Shown here in pieces: positions 24,820 to 33,812 of a stretch of 64,000 bases of DNA. The notes beneath the pieces were generated by a model, which worked only from the letters and a program-made list of their open reading frames with translations, did not search any database and was not told where the DNA came from. The number at the start of each line of letters is the position of its first letter. Within the stretch, counting starts at the first letter, position 1. This stretch comes from an uncultured Methanoregula sp. (GTDB taxonomy: Archaea > Halobacteriota > Methanomicrobia > Methanomicrobiales > Methanospirillaceae), in NCBI RefSeq assembly GCF_963667735.1, contig NZ_OY763919.1, forward strand, positions 2,047,539 to 2,111,538, given 5' to 3'. A program made the translations under genes and the position numbers.

Positions 24820-26688
24820 TCAGGAACCAATCGTGAGGAGACCCTGTTTCTTGATCTTCGTCATCATGTGGAAGAGGTCCCAGAACTTGGTATACCCGGC
24901 TTTATGGAGGCGCTCCAGAATTTTTGCCCGTTTCTCCACTTCGAGATAGATCTCAGCTTTCCTGCTCTCGGGCATACCCAGCATGGTTGCAATCTTGTTC
25001 TCAAGTAAGAACGAGCTGCCTTTTCCTGACCAGACAAAAGTATCTGATACCGGCTCCCAGGAGAACATCTCGACAAACGTAAAACCCTGGGTTTCCGGGT
25101 TGAACCCGACAAGCTCATTGCAGCTGATCATCCGCCGCACCAGCTGACCGTCCGGACGTTTGACTGCACTCTGGATCACGACAAGATTGAGGTTATCGAC
25201 ATAGGTTCTGGGGATGTTGATCGGGTCCCCGCAGAGACGCTGGATCAGTTTCTCGACCGATGCAGCGTGGAATGTGCTCATGACCGGGTGGCCGGTCTGC
25301 ATCGCACCAAAGGCGACCGCACCTTCGACACCTCGGATCTCACCCACGAGAATCTGGTTGGGCCGCTGACGCAGTGCGGCTTTGAGAAGGTCGAACATGG
25401 AGACTTCTCCGCTTGCCCCGCCCCCCTCTCCTTTTCCTTTTGCAAGTGCAACCTCCCGGATCCAGTTGCGGTGGGGAACGTTCAGTTCGGGAGTATCTTC
25501 AATGGTCACAATCTTGTTTTCAGGGGGAATGAATGCCGTGATCGCATTCAGGAGCGTGGTTTTGCCGCTGGCGGTCTCTCCGGAAACGAAAAGAGACATC
25601 CCGTATTCCACGCAGACCCAGAGATAGGCTGCTGCCGTATAATCGATACCATTGCTGTCGATGATGTTGAGGATGCTCAACGGCACTTCGTTCACTTTAC
25701 GTATCGTAAAGTTGCTTCCATGTCGGGAGATGGCTGTGCCGTACACAATGTTGATACGCGATCCGTCCAGCAGTGTTGCATCGACAACCGGGTTCCGGTA
25801 CGTGATGGGACGCTTGATCCGTTCGGCCATCTTGACGACAAATTCATCCAGTTCGCTCGATACTTTAAACTCAATGACCGATTTGAGACCTTTGAAGATC
25901 TTATGCTCAATGAAGATCGGCCCGACACCGTCACAGGAGATATCTTCGATATATGAGTCGGAAAGGAACGGTTTGAGGACCCCCATATCGATTTTATCCC
26001 GGATCAGCAGGTACTCGATTGCCCGGTACTCCTCATTTGTCAGGATTACTTTGCCATCGGGAGTGAGCGGCACCTGGTGTTTCTTTTTGGTGTCCTTCAT
26101 CTTTTTCTGGGCAGTAAAATCCGTATTGAGAAATTTGGTCATCTTTGCTTTGAAGTCCTGCTTGCCCCCGGCTCCTGCCGTATACAGGGATATATCGGCA
26201 TTCTTTGATTTCGTGATGGCAACGGTTGCGAGCATCTTTTTGAGGACTTCTGCCCTCTCTTTGTCGCTGATGGGATCTTCCTCAAGGCCATCGATAAGAT
26301 CGATAAGTTTGGTCTCGATTACCGGCATCATCTGGCTGACACTATGGAGGAACGACGGCTCAATCGGGATGTAAAAATTTCTCACATCATCGGGATCGGG
26401 AAGGATATGGACAAACGTTGTATCGTTCACCGGGTAGATGAGGTTCGGGCTTTTCATTGAACGCAGATCTTTTTTCAGTTCAGATAAGAAAAGGGGGATT
26501 CCATAAGTGTTGACTGGGAATGTATGGAGATATTCGAGAAGATGAGGGCTTGCCTTGACATAGTCTTTGGCATTTGCCGGGAGCATCTTATAGAGCGGGC
26601 TCGATTCAATGTCATTATAAAAATCGACATTCGAGTCAACCACTTCCGGGGTAAATGGCAGGTTGACTGCAACCGAGAGAGTCCCCAT
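24820..26688 (-). CDS. arlI: Archaellum motor ATPase ArlI (FlaI)
   Basis: ArlI is the hexameric secretion-type ATPase that drives archaellum assembly and rotation. The roughly 622-residue protein has a long N-terminal region, then the GspE-type core. Its Walker A is Gly-Glu-Thr-Ala-Ser-Gly-Lys-Thr-Thr. An Asp box (Thr-Ile-Glu-Asp-Thr-Pro-Glu-Leu), Walker B (Ile-Leu-Val-Gly-Glu-Ile-Arg-Gly) and His box (Gly-His-Pro-Val-Met-Ser-Thr-Phe-His-Ala) follow. The ATG at 26688 comes one base after the arlH stop. The tight spacing of arlH, arlI and arlJ indicates a stoichiometric motor module. Confidence 0.96.
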   Translation of the reverse strand: MGTLSVAVNLPFTPEVVDSNVDFYNDIESSPLYKMLPANAKDYVKASPHLLEYLHTFPVNTYGIPLFLSELKKDLRSMKSPNLIYPVNDTTFVHILPDPDDVRNFYIPIEPSFLHSVSQMMPVIETKLIDLIDGLEEDPISDKERAEVLKKMLATVAITKSKNADISLYTAGAGGKQDFKAKMTKFLNTDFTAQKKMKDTKKKHQVPLTPDGKVILTNEEYRAIEYLLIRDKIDMGVLKPFLSDSYIEDISCDGVGPIFIEHKIFKGLKSVIEFKVSSELDEFVVKMAERIKRPITYRNPVVDATLLDGSRINIVYGTAISRHGSNFTIRKVNEVPLSILNIIDSNGIDYTAAAYLWVCVEYGMSLFVSGETASGKTTLLNAITAFIPPENKIVTIEDTPELNVPHRNWIREVALAKGKGEGGGASGEVSMFDLLKAALRQRPNQILVGEIRGVEGAVAFGAMQTGHPVMSTFHAASVEKLIQRLCGDPINIPRTYVDNLNLVVIQSAVKRPDGQLVRRMISCNELVGFNPETQGFTFVEMFSWEPVSDTFVWSGKGSSFLLENKIATMLGMPESRKAEIYLEVEKRAKILERLHKAGYTKFWDLFHMMTKIKKQGLLTIGS

Positions 26689-26689
26689 G

Positions 26690-27421
26690 TCATACCCTCG
26701 CAAAACTCATGGGGATGATCTTCATGCCATACCCCGGGTGTACTTCGAAACTGACAAGGTTACCGGTGGTCTTGCGTGCCCCGCGGACTTTGATGACTTC
26801 CATGACCATCACGTACTTGTCGCCCACCAGGGCTTTTTTCATATTCAGGTGGGCGTCGCAGATTGACCGGATTCGCACAAGGGTATCCTCTTCAAATGCA
26901 TACGTGTGAAGGGTAACGAGGATTGTCTTTCCGTGATCCACAAGCGATTTGCAGTTGGTAAAGAACGTAAGAATCGTATCGGTCTGGGCGTATTCTGTGA
27001 AAAGGGTGAGCGAGTCCACAACGATAACCTGGGATTTGCTGCTCTGGATGTGACTAATCAGGTGTGCGAGGATTCCCTCCATCTCCTCTTTTTTCCATTC
27101 AAATCCTACAACGTGAAGTGGGAATACCTTCAGGTAACCCCATGCAAAATACTCCGAGATATCCAGGCTCATGGACTCCATCTGCTTGATGAAACTCTTA
27201 CTGGTGCTCTCGGTTGTGAAGAGATCCACGGACATGCCTTGTTTCATGGCACCCCAGATAATCTGCTGGGTGAGCACACTCTTCCCGGTATCATTTTCAC
27301 CTTCAATCAGGGTCAGCGATTCAAGAGGCAGGCCATCGGCTATTTTTTTATCCAGTTCGCTGTTTCCTGTGGATAATATCTGCCGGTCTTCACCTCCCAT
27401 CAGATCTGAAATATGTGCCAT
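26690..27421 (-). CDS. arlH: Archaellum regulatory ATPase ArlH (FlaH)
   Basis: ArlH is a KaiC-like RecA-fold protein that binds ATP and regulates ArlI at the base of the motor. The 243 residues contain a Walker A-like Gly-Glu-Asn-Asp-Thr-Gly-Lys-Ser (about 41-48) and a Walker B strand ending Val-Ile-Val-Val-Asp-Ser (about 136-141). The gene sits between the ArlF-type gene (15 bases upstream) and arlI (1 base downstream). A GGTGAAA ribosome binding site precedes the ATG. Confidence 0.95.
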   Translation of the reverse strand: MAHISDLMGGEDRQILSTGNSELDKKIADGLPLESLTLIEGENDTGKSVLTQQIIWGAMKQGMSVDLFTTESTSKSFIKQMESMSLDISEYFAWGYLKVFPLHVVGFEWKKEEMEGILAHLISHIQSSKSQVIVVDSLTLFTEYAQTDTILTFFTNCKSLVDHGKTILVTLHTYAFEEDTLVRIRSICDAHLNMKKALVGDKYVMVMEVIKVRGARKTTGNLVSFEVHPGYGMKIIPMSFARV

Positions 27422-27436
27422 CTGTTTTCACCATCC

Positions 27437-27919
27437 TTATGTGATCGCTGAAGCGGAAACTCCATTACTCGTTGTTATCTGGAACCGGTTTGGCCAGTTT
27501 CCTGTATATGCTGCATCGATCCACATCTTTTCACCAGGATCCAGTTCATTGATATGAACATAATCATTATCAATCCGGATAATTTTCCATGTACCTGAAC
27601 TGCCTAATGAATTATATGGCAGATATTGCCATTCATTTGATGCCGTACTGTATGTGTAGATATCCATATTTTTAAAATTAGATATTATCTCATTTCCTGT
27701 ATTTGTTACACTGAATGTGAGATGCCCGGAAGAAGAGCCAATATCCGATTGATTCAACTGGATATCCGTACGCAGTCGGGCTTCATTGAGCAATGTAAGA
27801 TCTTTCTGAGCGTTTGCCAGAGTTTCCCCTGCAGTAAGTGTACTCCCAACAAGAATGTACGCTACGACAACAAGGAGAAGTACCCCGATTGCTGCCCCGA
27901 TTATTTCTGCAACGGCCAT
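27437..27919 (-). CDS. arlF: Archaellum stator component, ArlF-type
   Basis: The 160-residue protein has one N-terminal membrane span (about 4-26) and an extracellular immunoglobulin-like beta domain. This is the plan of ArlF/ArlG, which form a stator complex between the membrane and the S-layer. The N terminus (Ala-Ile-Ile-Gly-Ala-Ala-Ile-like, Val-Val-Val-Ala-Tyr) fits ArlF better than ArlG, but the two families are easily confused, so the labels of this gene and the one upstream could be swapped. It ends 15 bases before arlH. Confidence 0.75.
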   Translation of the reverse strand: MAVAEIIGAAIGVLLLVVVAYILVGSTLTAGETLANAQKDLTLLNEARLRTDIQLNQSDIGSSSGHLTFSVTNTGNEIISNFKNMDIYTYSTASNEWQYLPYNSLGSSGTWKIIRIDNDYVHINELDPGEKMWIDAAYTGNWPNRFQITTSNGVSASAIT

Positions 27920-27926
27920 AAGGGAA

Positions 27927-28424
27927 TCAGTTCAACGTGAATTCTGTTGACCTCCAAATCCCATTAGGCAAGACAAACTGGAAATATGCATTATTATCCG
28001 AGGCATCTTTGAGTTTTTTGGCGTAAAACTGAATTTCGAGGGTTTCACCCGGGTCCCAGAAATTATTACTCGATCCGGTCTCTTTGATTACACCTATCCA
28101 TTGGTCCTCGCCTCCGGAATTATAATCCAACCGATCGAAATTACCCACCGCACCACAAAAAACATCGGAACGCTGGATCTCATCCATGGATATTTTTGCC
28201 GTCCCGACGTTTTTCATCCAGGCAGTACCATACGTAGTGGACTTATTTGCAGTGATGAGAACAATCTTAAAATCGGTCCTGAGCCGCTGATCGGATTCAT
28301 GGGTGGCCGAGGAGAACGTTCCGGCCATGTTGAACACTACCGGATAGATAGCGTTAATGAGTACGCCTGCCGCTATGACTGCGGTTATCAGGAACAGGGC
28401 AGTGGTTATCGTTTCGGCTGACAT
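27927..28424 (-). CDS. arlG: Archaellum stator component, ArlG-type
   Basis: The 165-residue protein has a single N-terminal span (about 6-28) and an extracellular beta domain with the Asp-Gln-Arg-Leu-Arg-Thr-Asp-Phe-Lys-Ile segment common in ArlG. ArlG is known to form filaments that anchor the stator to the S-layer with ArlF. It starts three bases after the ArlCDE-like gene and seven bases before the ArlF-type gene. The order G then F differs from the F then G order I remember for halophiles, so the naming is provisional. Confidence 0.75.
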   Translation of the reverse strand: MSAETITTALFLITAVIAAGVLINAIYPVVFNMAGTFSSATHESDQRLRTDFKIVLITANKSTTYGTAWMKNVGTAKISMDEIQRSDVFCGAVGNFDRLDYNSGGEDQWIGVIKETGSSNNFWDPGETLEIQFYAKKLKDASDNNAYFQFVLPNGIWRSTEFTLN

Positions 28425-28427
28425 CGG

Positions 28428-29351
28428 TTATATCCTGTCCGGAAGATTCATCCATTCTTCGTCCTTCTCTTTATTTTTCGAAGAATTCTTTTTCTCATTT
28501 AAGGAGATGGCCGAAAGATCGATCCTCTCTTCTGTCTTTCTTTCAGGAACCGGCATCTCCTGCTGGCGCTGTTCCATCATCACTTCAATCATATCCCGGT
28601 CAAGTGATGTATCGTTGGGGGCAAGGATCCTGTTGAGTGCATACAGTTCTGCAACGAATTCGTCCGGTCCGACTTCGTGCTCCTCGCCAAGGTTTGCCGG
28701 CATAAGCCGGGATATTTCCCGGATCTCATCGGCTGATTCTTTTGGGATATATCCCATGACCCGGTATGACTCAAGCATGATCTCAAGCCGGTCATGGCCG
28801 AATTTCTTGACCGACTGGTGCGTCCATTTGAATAATTTGTATACCTTCTGAAGACGAAGTTTCTCGTTGAGCTGCTGGGTCGGGGGGGTGGCAGGCGTTG
28901 CTTTGCCACCCATCGCCACCTGGCTTTTCAAAGCGGCAAGCATCTGCTCTTCGAGCAGTTTTCGCTCTTCATTTGCGGGAGACAATGATGTCTCTTCTTT
29001 TTGCTGGGAACTCTCTTTCTTGGGTTCCCCATCCATTTTTGCTTTTGTTGCATCGAGCTGGGACTCCCGTGCATCCAAGGCGGCTTCCCTTGCTTCAAGT
29101 GCAGATTTCTTTGCATCCTCAACATCGGAAGATTCGAGTCCTTCCGGTGTAACTGCTCCGCCACCGGCCGCAGCGGATAGTGTAAATGGGTTTTCCAGCT
29201 CGTTCATCCGCTCCCGGATGTCCATCAGGAGTCGCTTGATGGATGTTTTTATGAGATCGACCTCACGTTCCAGATTCTGAAGCTTGACTTCGGGATCATC
29301 TTCAGATGCGGCAGTGATGATATGATCGACCTGAGACTGGTTGACCGCCAT
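28428..29351 (-). CDS. ArlCDE-like archaellum switch protein
   Basis: This encodes a 307-residue cytosolic protein. The N-terminal part (about 20-65) is a coiled-coil segment like ArlC. A middle section is highly charged (Ala-Leu-Glu-Ala-Arg-Glu repeats, about 80-150). The C-terminal part (about 160-270, Tyr-Lys-Leu-Phe-Lys-Trp-Thr and Leu-Glu-Ser-Tyr-Arg-Val-Met-Gly-Tyr) matches the ArlD/E domain. Such fusions form the cytosolic ring that receives the CheF/CheY signal. No separate arlC, arlD or arlE gene is present nearby, so this one gene probably supplies all three roles. A TATA-like box about 35 bases upstream suggests a promoter separate from arlB. Confidence 0.88.
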   Translation of the reverse strand: MAVNQSQVDHIITAASEDDPEVKLQNLEREVDLIKTSIKRLLMDIRERMNELENPFTLSAAAGGGAVTPEGLESSDVEDAKKSALEAREAALDARESQLDATKAKMDGEPKKESSQQKEETSLSPANEERKLLEEQMLAALKSQVAMGGKATPATPPTQQLNEKLRLQKVYKLFKWTHQSVKKFGHDRLEIMLESYRVMGYIPKESADEIREISRLMPANLGEEHEVGPDEFVAELYALNRILAPNDTSLDRDMIEVMMEQRQQEMPVPERKTEERIDLSAISLNEKKNSSKNKEKDEEWMNLPDRI

Positions 29352-29382
29352 AGAATACCTAATCGTTATATTACGTTTTTTT

Positions 29383-29394
29383 TAACTAATAAAG
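29383..29394 (-). promoter_or_regulatory. TATA-like box in front of the ArlCDE-like gene
   Basis: On the minus strand CTTTATTAGTTA lies about 37 bases before the ATG. It follows the arlB T-tract, so the motor genes may be transcribed apart from the abundant archaellin. Confidence 0.45.
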
Positions 29395-29515
29395 ATTCTC
29401 ATCGCCAAATATGCGTAGATTGCGTTACGCTGAAAATTTCCGCAATGATTTGGGGATAACTTTCTGCATATTTTCTTAATTGCATCCGGTTAATTCGGGA
29501 ATAAGCAGGTGTCCT

Positions 29516-29531
29516 ATAAAAAAAGAAAAAA
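29516..29531 (-). terminator. T-tract after the archaellin gene
   Basis: Directly after the arlB stop the minus strand reads ATTTTTTCTTTTTTTAT, a strong archaeal U-tract terminator. It would allow high arlB expression with reduced read-through into the motor genes. Confidence 0.6.
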
Positions 29532-30104
29532 TTAGTAGAGTGTGTTCACGGCCTGGATTGAGGCAGGAGCCGTACGTGAGATTGAAAGGGCTGCACCAAT
29601 GGCGGGCTTAATCTCAAGCTGGAACTGGTCATTTTTCGTAATAGCATTTGTGGGTGCTGCCACGATATCAAACTGCTCGCCTTTTTCGAGAACGTCGTCA
29701 TTCGTTACCTGGTTCTGAACTGTCGAAATAGCCCAGGATCCGGTACCTGCCGCGGGATACGAGCCTTTCGCTCCGCGGGATAGTGTCTGGAGGACGGAAG
29801 CATTACTGTAAGTAATCACGACTTTATCGAAATCAACAGGGGTTCCGCCTGGAGCGAGAGCTGAAGAGAAGTTGATGTGAGTTATTGTACCTCCAGTACC
29901 TGTACCATAAACATTGCCAACAATTTCGAGAGTTGAGCTTGCCTGCTGTACACCCGTGTGAACGACTTCCTGGCTCTTCTGGGTTGTGAAGAAACCGGCG
30001 CCGAGCACCACGTACGAGAACACCGCCGCGACGACAACGAATGCGATAAGCACAATCGCTGCCTCGAGACCGGTGAAAGCATTATCATTGCCAAACGATT
30101 TCAT
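29532..30104 (-). CDS. arlB: Archaellin (filament protein)
   Basis: This encodes a 190-residue preprotein with a class III signal peptide. A short charged leader ends in Asn-Asp-Asn-Ala, followed by Phe-Thr-Gly-Leu-Glu-Ala-Ala-Ile-Val-Leu-Ile and a hydrophobic helix, the typical archaellin N terminus. The peptidase ArlK should cleave before that Phe; arlK is not in the window. The rest is a beta-rich domain with few Asn-x-Ser/Thr sites. A good ribosome binding site (AAGGTGA) lies just before the ATG, and a TATA box lies about 60 bases upstream. Only one archaellin gene is seen here. Confidence 0.94.
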   Translation of the reverse strand: MKSFGNDNAFTGLEAAIVLIAFVVVAAVFSYVVLGAGFFTTQKSQEVVHTGVQQASSTLEIVGNVYGTGTGGTITHINFSSALAPGGTPVDFDKVVITYSNASVLQTLSRGAKGSYPAAGTGSWAISTVQNQVTNDDVLEKGEQFDIVAAPTNAITKNDQFQLEIKPAIGAALSISRTAPASIQAVNTLY

Positions 30105-30155
30105 GATTCACCTTGGGCTTAAATACACAAAGCCCTTGTTTGATAAAATGTCTTA

Positions 30156-30168
30156 ATTGTATATATGC
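30156..30168 (-). promoter_or_regulatory. Archaellin promoter TATA box
   Basis: On the minus strand the box reads AGCATATATACAATT, about 60 bases before the arlB ATG. The predicted leader of about 30 bases keeps the AAGGTGA ribosome binding site. Confidence 0.55.
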
Positions 30169-30324
30169 TTTTGCCAAGCATTTTTTTCAAAAACTCAAGT
30201 GTTTTAGAATTTAAGAATAAAATCACCCTGCTTGAATAAAAAGAAGTCGTGAATCATCCATTTTATCGTTCATCATTGTTTCTTGCACCAATTTGATTTT
30301 TTTCACACACCTTTTGAAAGACGG

Positions 30325-30335
30325 ATATATATTTA
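30325..30335 (+). promoter_or_regulatory. TATA box of the anchored exported protein gene
   Basis: ATATATATTTA lies about 30 bases before the ATG at 30361. This decides the start: the earlier in-frame ATG at 30340 would be upstream of the expected transcription start. Confidence 0.5.
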
Positions 30336-30360
30336 CTGAATGAAATCTGTACTATCTGCA

Positions 30361-31227
30361 ATGGATAAGAAAGCGGTAATGTACGGTATTCTGGCTCTGG
30401 TTATTCTTCTTATCATAGCCCTTGTCATAAAACCCATTGCTACCGGCCAACCGGTAAATATCGGACTCCCGTCATCCGCCACCCCAGTTCCAACCCCGTT
30501 GATTCCATTAAACCCTTCGGGAACTGCCGGTACAAACGGGGTCCCTGTCACACCATTGCAATCCCTGTCACAAACCCCGGTTTCAACAACCGTTTCAACC
30601 CCGGTTCCAACCTGGAATGCGAAGGTAAAAGATGTGGGTTTTGTTGATCCTTCCACGTATGGCCTCAGCACAAACCAGACCTATGCCAATAGCACAAGAA
30701 TCGACAGTGTTTCTCCAGTTGTCAACATGACTACCTATGCCACATTTTCAGGCGCTTTAAGTGGTACGACCCAGATTATGTATATCCCGTTTCCCTATTG
30801 GGAACTCTGGTATACCGTAGACCCCCAGCCAGAAAGAAAAACTACTCAGGTTTCAATAACACCCACGCTGGGCTCCGGTGCATCCGCCAGTGGTGTAAGT
30901 GGTTCATATACTACAGTCAAACCTCAGTTTACTCTTCAGGTTATGGATGCTAATGATCCAAACCGGATCGTGCGGGTAATTTCCCCTCCGGGAGGAATAG
31001 ATCTCAATCTCTGGATGGGTATTACACCAACTACTCCGGCAAATTCCATCTTAAAACAGAGGCCCACTGCTGCACAAACTCTGGATCCAAAAACCCTTGA
31101 TCCCCGTCCATGGAAGGAAAAATTCTTCGAAGGGCAGAAGGACTATTATTTCATCATCAATTCGCAGAATCTGAAATCATATAAAATAGACATAAAAGTA
31201 CCTACCAAATATATCGGGCAGTTCTGA
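30361..31227 (+). CDS. Membrane-anchored exported protein, unknown
   Basis: This encodes about 288 residues. One membrane span (about 8-28) is followed by a Pro/Thr/Ser-rich linker (about 35-90) with repeated Thr-Pro-Val motifs. The extracellular domain is about 190 residues, rich in Thr/Val/Tyr, probably beta-sandwich, and ends Val-Pro-Thr-Lys-Tyr-Ile-Gly-Gln-Phe. I do not recognise the family. The start is set by the TATA box at 30325-30335. It is divergent from arlB with 256 bases between the two start codons, but nothing shows a functional link to the archaellum. Confidence 0.72.
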   Translation: MDKKAVMYGILALVILLIIALVIKPIATGQPVNIGLPSSATPVPTPLIPLNPSGTAGTNGVPVTPLQSLSQTPVSTTVSTPVPTWNAKVKDVGFVDPSTYGLSTNQTYANSTRIDSVSPVVNMTTYATFSGALSGTTQIMYIPFPYWELWYTVDPQPERKTTQVSITPTLGSGASASGVSGSYTTVKPQFTLQVMDANDPNRIVRVISPPGGIDLNLWMGITPTTPANSILKQRPTAAQTLDPKTLDPRPWKEKFFEGQKDYYFIINSQNLKSYKIDIKVPTKYIGQF

Positions 31228-31503
31228 TCTATTTTCGGTCATATTTTTTTATATGTTCAGTTCAGGTTCAGGATGATGAAATGCGTTTTCTCGTGAAAAT
31301 TATGCACTTCCTTCCTGTTATGAAGTTGCAAAGCATCTTTTTCATCGTTATCCCTTGATATCGACTGTCTGACCTGGATACCGGTGTGAATCGTAAACCT
31401 ATCAAGTGGGGGATAGGGTATAAGATCCGTTTTAATGCCGGTAAAAAAAAGAACTTTACCTGAATTTTACTTGATTGATGTAGTGATTATGGGAATAACA
31501 TCT

Positions 31504-31881
31504 TTAATCGAATTTTTTCTTTCCCATGGACTCAATATACATGTACTCCTTTCCGACTTCAATAGTGCCCTGTTTGTCTTCAGGGATCGCAATCTCGAAA
31601 TTGGAGTAATCTTTCATATCCATCAGCTGGGCCATGGTTCCGGCAATTGAAAGAACCTGGCCGCTCTTGCGCTCGACAACCGGAACATAGGTCTTTGCCG
31701 AGACCGGCTGGACGATTGAACGCTTGACGCCGTCAAAAATCCCTACCGCATCGATACGGGCTTTTGCTGCCCCGTGCTTTCCTGGTTTTGAGGTTGCAAT
31801 TCCAACAACCCGGCATGGTTCATCCTCAATAACAATGTAGCGGCCTTCTTTGATCTTTCCAATTTCTGTCTGTTCCTTCAT
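31504..31881 (-). CDS. eif5A: Translation factor aIF5A
   Basis: aIF5A helps ribosomes through poorly reactive peptide bonds. The 125 residues have the two-domain IF5A plan. The modification loop Ser-Lys-Pro-Gly-Lys-His-Gly-Ala-Ala-Lys carries the lysine that deoxyhypusine synthase modifies (Lys-Pro-Gly-Lys36-His-Gly context). The C-terminal OB-fold follows (about 70-125). It is divergent from the phosphatase gene with about 93 bases between their start codons. Confidence 0.96.
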   Translation of the reverse strand: MKEQTEIGKIKEGRYIVIEDEPCRVVGIATSKPGKHGAAKARIDAVGIFDGVKRSIVQPVSAKTYVPVVERKSGQVLSIAGTMAQLMDMKDYSNFEIAIPEDKQGTIEVGKEYMYIESMGKKKFD

Positions 31882-31974
31882 TTTTACACCCGAATTAACA
31901 ATTTCGTAATCGTGTTAGTAATTTATCTCTATTGCATTACATAAATACAGCGTTGATAGAGGAACCTGTACCCT

Positions 31975-32751
31975 ATGGATTTTTTTTCAGCCTGCAATGA
32001 GATGGCCGCTGACGTAATCGAGAGTATATCGGATCTTGTGGGAACCCCTGATGGTGGAGTTACCGTAAAGATGGGTGCCGACCTCACGCCGACAAAAAAG
32101 ATCGATCAGGTTGCAGAAGACTGCATTGTACGGTATCTGCAGGAGAACGGTCTCTGCTCGCTTCTCGTCAGTGAAGAAGCCGGGAATGTCCGGATGGATG
32201 GGGATGAAGGCACTATTTATCTCGACCCTGTCGACGGGACCTTCAATGCCCTGGCGGGAATCCCTTTTTATGCCTTATCCATAGCCTTTGCAACGGATGG
32301 CATCACCCGGAAAGCATTCGTTCGCAACCTTGCATTCGATGAGACATTTACTGCCGAACTTGGCAATGGCGCGCGGTGTAATGGCAGGTCTCTTCAAACT
32401 TCTTACGTAGAGAGCCTTGACGAATGTGCAGTCAGTGTATACGGCAGGAAGTTCAATCCTTCCGGTGTCATGCATCTCGGGCAGAAAATCCGGAGGTGGC
32501 GTCTTTTAGGCGCCTCAGCCCTGGAACTCTGCTATGTAGCATCAGGCCGGATCGATGCGTTTATCGATCTTCGTGGAACCCTTCGGGTTACGGATGCTGC
32601 AGCAGGAATGCTTATCTGTGCAGAATCCGGTGGCAGCGTGACCGATCTGGATGGAAAAGATGTACAATTTCCCGATGATGTCCGAACCGGCCGGTGTCTG
32701 GTTGCAACCAATGGCAAAATCCATCATAAAGTGATTGAATACCTGAGGTGA
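31975..32751 (+). CDS. Inositol monophosphatase/fructose-1,6-bisphosphatase family enzyme
   Basis: This 258-residue enzyme is of the archaeal IMPase/FBPase type. Metal-binding motifs are complete: Ser-Glu-Glu-Ala (about 65-68), Asp-Pro-Val-Asp-Gly-Thr (about 84-89) and Thr-Asp-Ala-Ala-Ala-Gly (about 207-212). Members remove phosphate from inositol-1-phosphate and fructose-1,6-bisphosphate; both activities are known in archaea and the sequence does not choose. NAD kinase follows four bases later. In some archaea these activities occur in one fused protein, so a paired role in cofactor phosphate balance (NADP phosphatase versus NAD kinase) is possible. Confidence 0.9.
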   Translation: MDFFSACNEMAADVIESISDLVGTPDGGVTVKMGADLTPTKKIDQVAEDCIVRYLQENGLCSLLVSEEAGNVRMDGDEGTIYLDPVDGTFNALAGIPFYALSIAFATDGITRKAFVRNLAFDETFTAELGNGARCNGRSLQTSYVESLDECAVSVYGRKFNPSGVMHLGQKIRRWRLLGASALELCYVASGRIDAFIDLRGTLRVTDAAAGMLICAESGGSVTDLDGKDVQFPDDVRTGRCLVATNGKIHHKVIEYLR

Positions 32752-32755
32752 GAAG

Positions 32756-33568
32756 ATGAAAGCACTCATCGTTTCCCGGATCGACAACAGGGATGCACTG
32801 GCATTCAGCCTCAAAATCAGGGAGACCCTGGAGCAGGAAGGCTGCTCTGCGGTTTTTGATACGGATACTGCGGCCTCGCTTGGTATCGATGGTACACCCC
32901 TTCAGAATGCACATGCGGATTTTTGTATCATTATTGGTGGCGACGGGACCATTCTGAGAACCATACAGCAGCTGGAACATCCGGTTCCTGTTCTCGGGAT
33001 CAACTGGGGGGAAGTCGGCTTTCTTGCCGATCTCGAACCCGCACAGGCCCTTTCTTTTATCAAACTGCTTCCCTCGGGTTTCTCTGTTGAAGAACGGATG
33101 AGGATCGCTCTTGTCAAGGACGGCACCTGCCTTGGGGTTGCTCTCAACGAAGCCCTCATCGTCACTACCCGGCCTGCCAAGATGCTTCGTTTTACAATCG
33201 TAGTCGATGGTGTTGCCGCAGAACAGTTCCGGGCGGACGGTCTCCTGATCAGCACCCCGACCGGTTCAACGGCCTATGCAATGAGTGCCGGGGGTCCTAT
33301 TGTTGATCCCCGCATCCAGGGATTTCTGCTTGTTCCGCTTGCGCCGTACATGCTCTCTTCCCGGCCTCACCTGATCAGCAGCAGGCGCAATCTCACCGTC
33401 AGGCTTGAGAGTTCCAAAACCGCGAACCTGGTTATCGATGGGCAGCAAACATATGAACTGGGAACCGTCTCATCGATTGAAGTGATGATGTTTGATAAAC
33501 CGGCCCTGTTCATTGATGTGAAACGGAATTTTTTCGAAAAAGTGGACAACAAACTCCGTCGGCTTTGA
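32756..33568 (+). CDS. nadK: NAD kinase
   Basis: This enzyme phosphorylates NAD to NADP. The 270-residue protein has the family motif Gly-Gly-Asp-Gly-Thr-Ile-Leu-Arg (about 61-68). It also has the Gly-Phe-Leu-Ala-Asp segment, the substrate loop Thr-Pro-Thr-Gly-Ser-Thr-Ala-Tyr and a C-terminal all-beta domain. A ribosome binding site (GTGAGAAG) overlaps the upstream phosphatase stop, so the two genes are coupled. Confidence 0.95.
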   Translation: MKALIVSRIDNRDALAFSLKIRETLEQEGCSAVFDTDTAASLGIDGTPLQNAHADFCIIIGGDGTILRTIQQLEHPVPVLGINWGEVGFLADLEPAQALSFIKLLPSGFSVEERMRIALVKDGTCLGVALNEALIVTTRPAKMLRFTIVVDGVAAEQFRADGLLISTPTGSTAYAMSAGGPIVDPRIQGFLLVPLAPYMLSSRPHLISSRRNLTVRLESSKTANLVIDGQQTYELGTVSSIEVMMFDKPALFIDVKRNFFEKVDNKLRRL

Positions 33569-33812
33569 TTTTACGTTATCGGACCCCTGAAAATCCGGTT
33601 TTAATCGCCTGCGGCAATCCCGCACAGTATGTTAACCCGGATGGCATGGCACCTGGTTCGGTCTATTCACATTTCTCTCCTGCAAGTACCTTTAGACCAG
33701 TTCCCGAACCTCGCTTGGCTTTTATTTTAGGGATCGGTTTTCCCTTGAAATAACGGCTGTTACTTCATACATTTTATCTTGGAAGCCGATCTACTACTTG
33801 AAAGGTGCTTCC

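Noticed and set aside
33565..33753. Plus-strand frame of 62 residues after NAD kinase
   Set aside because: Overlaps the nadK stop, Pro-rich, no ribosome binding site; no domain.
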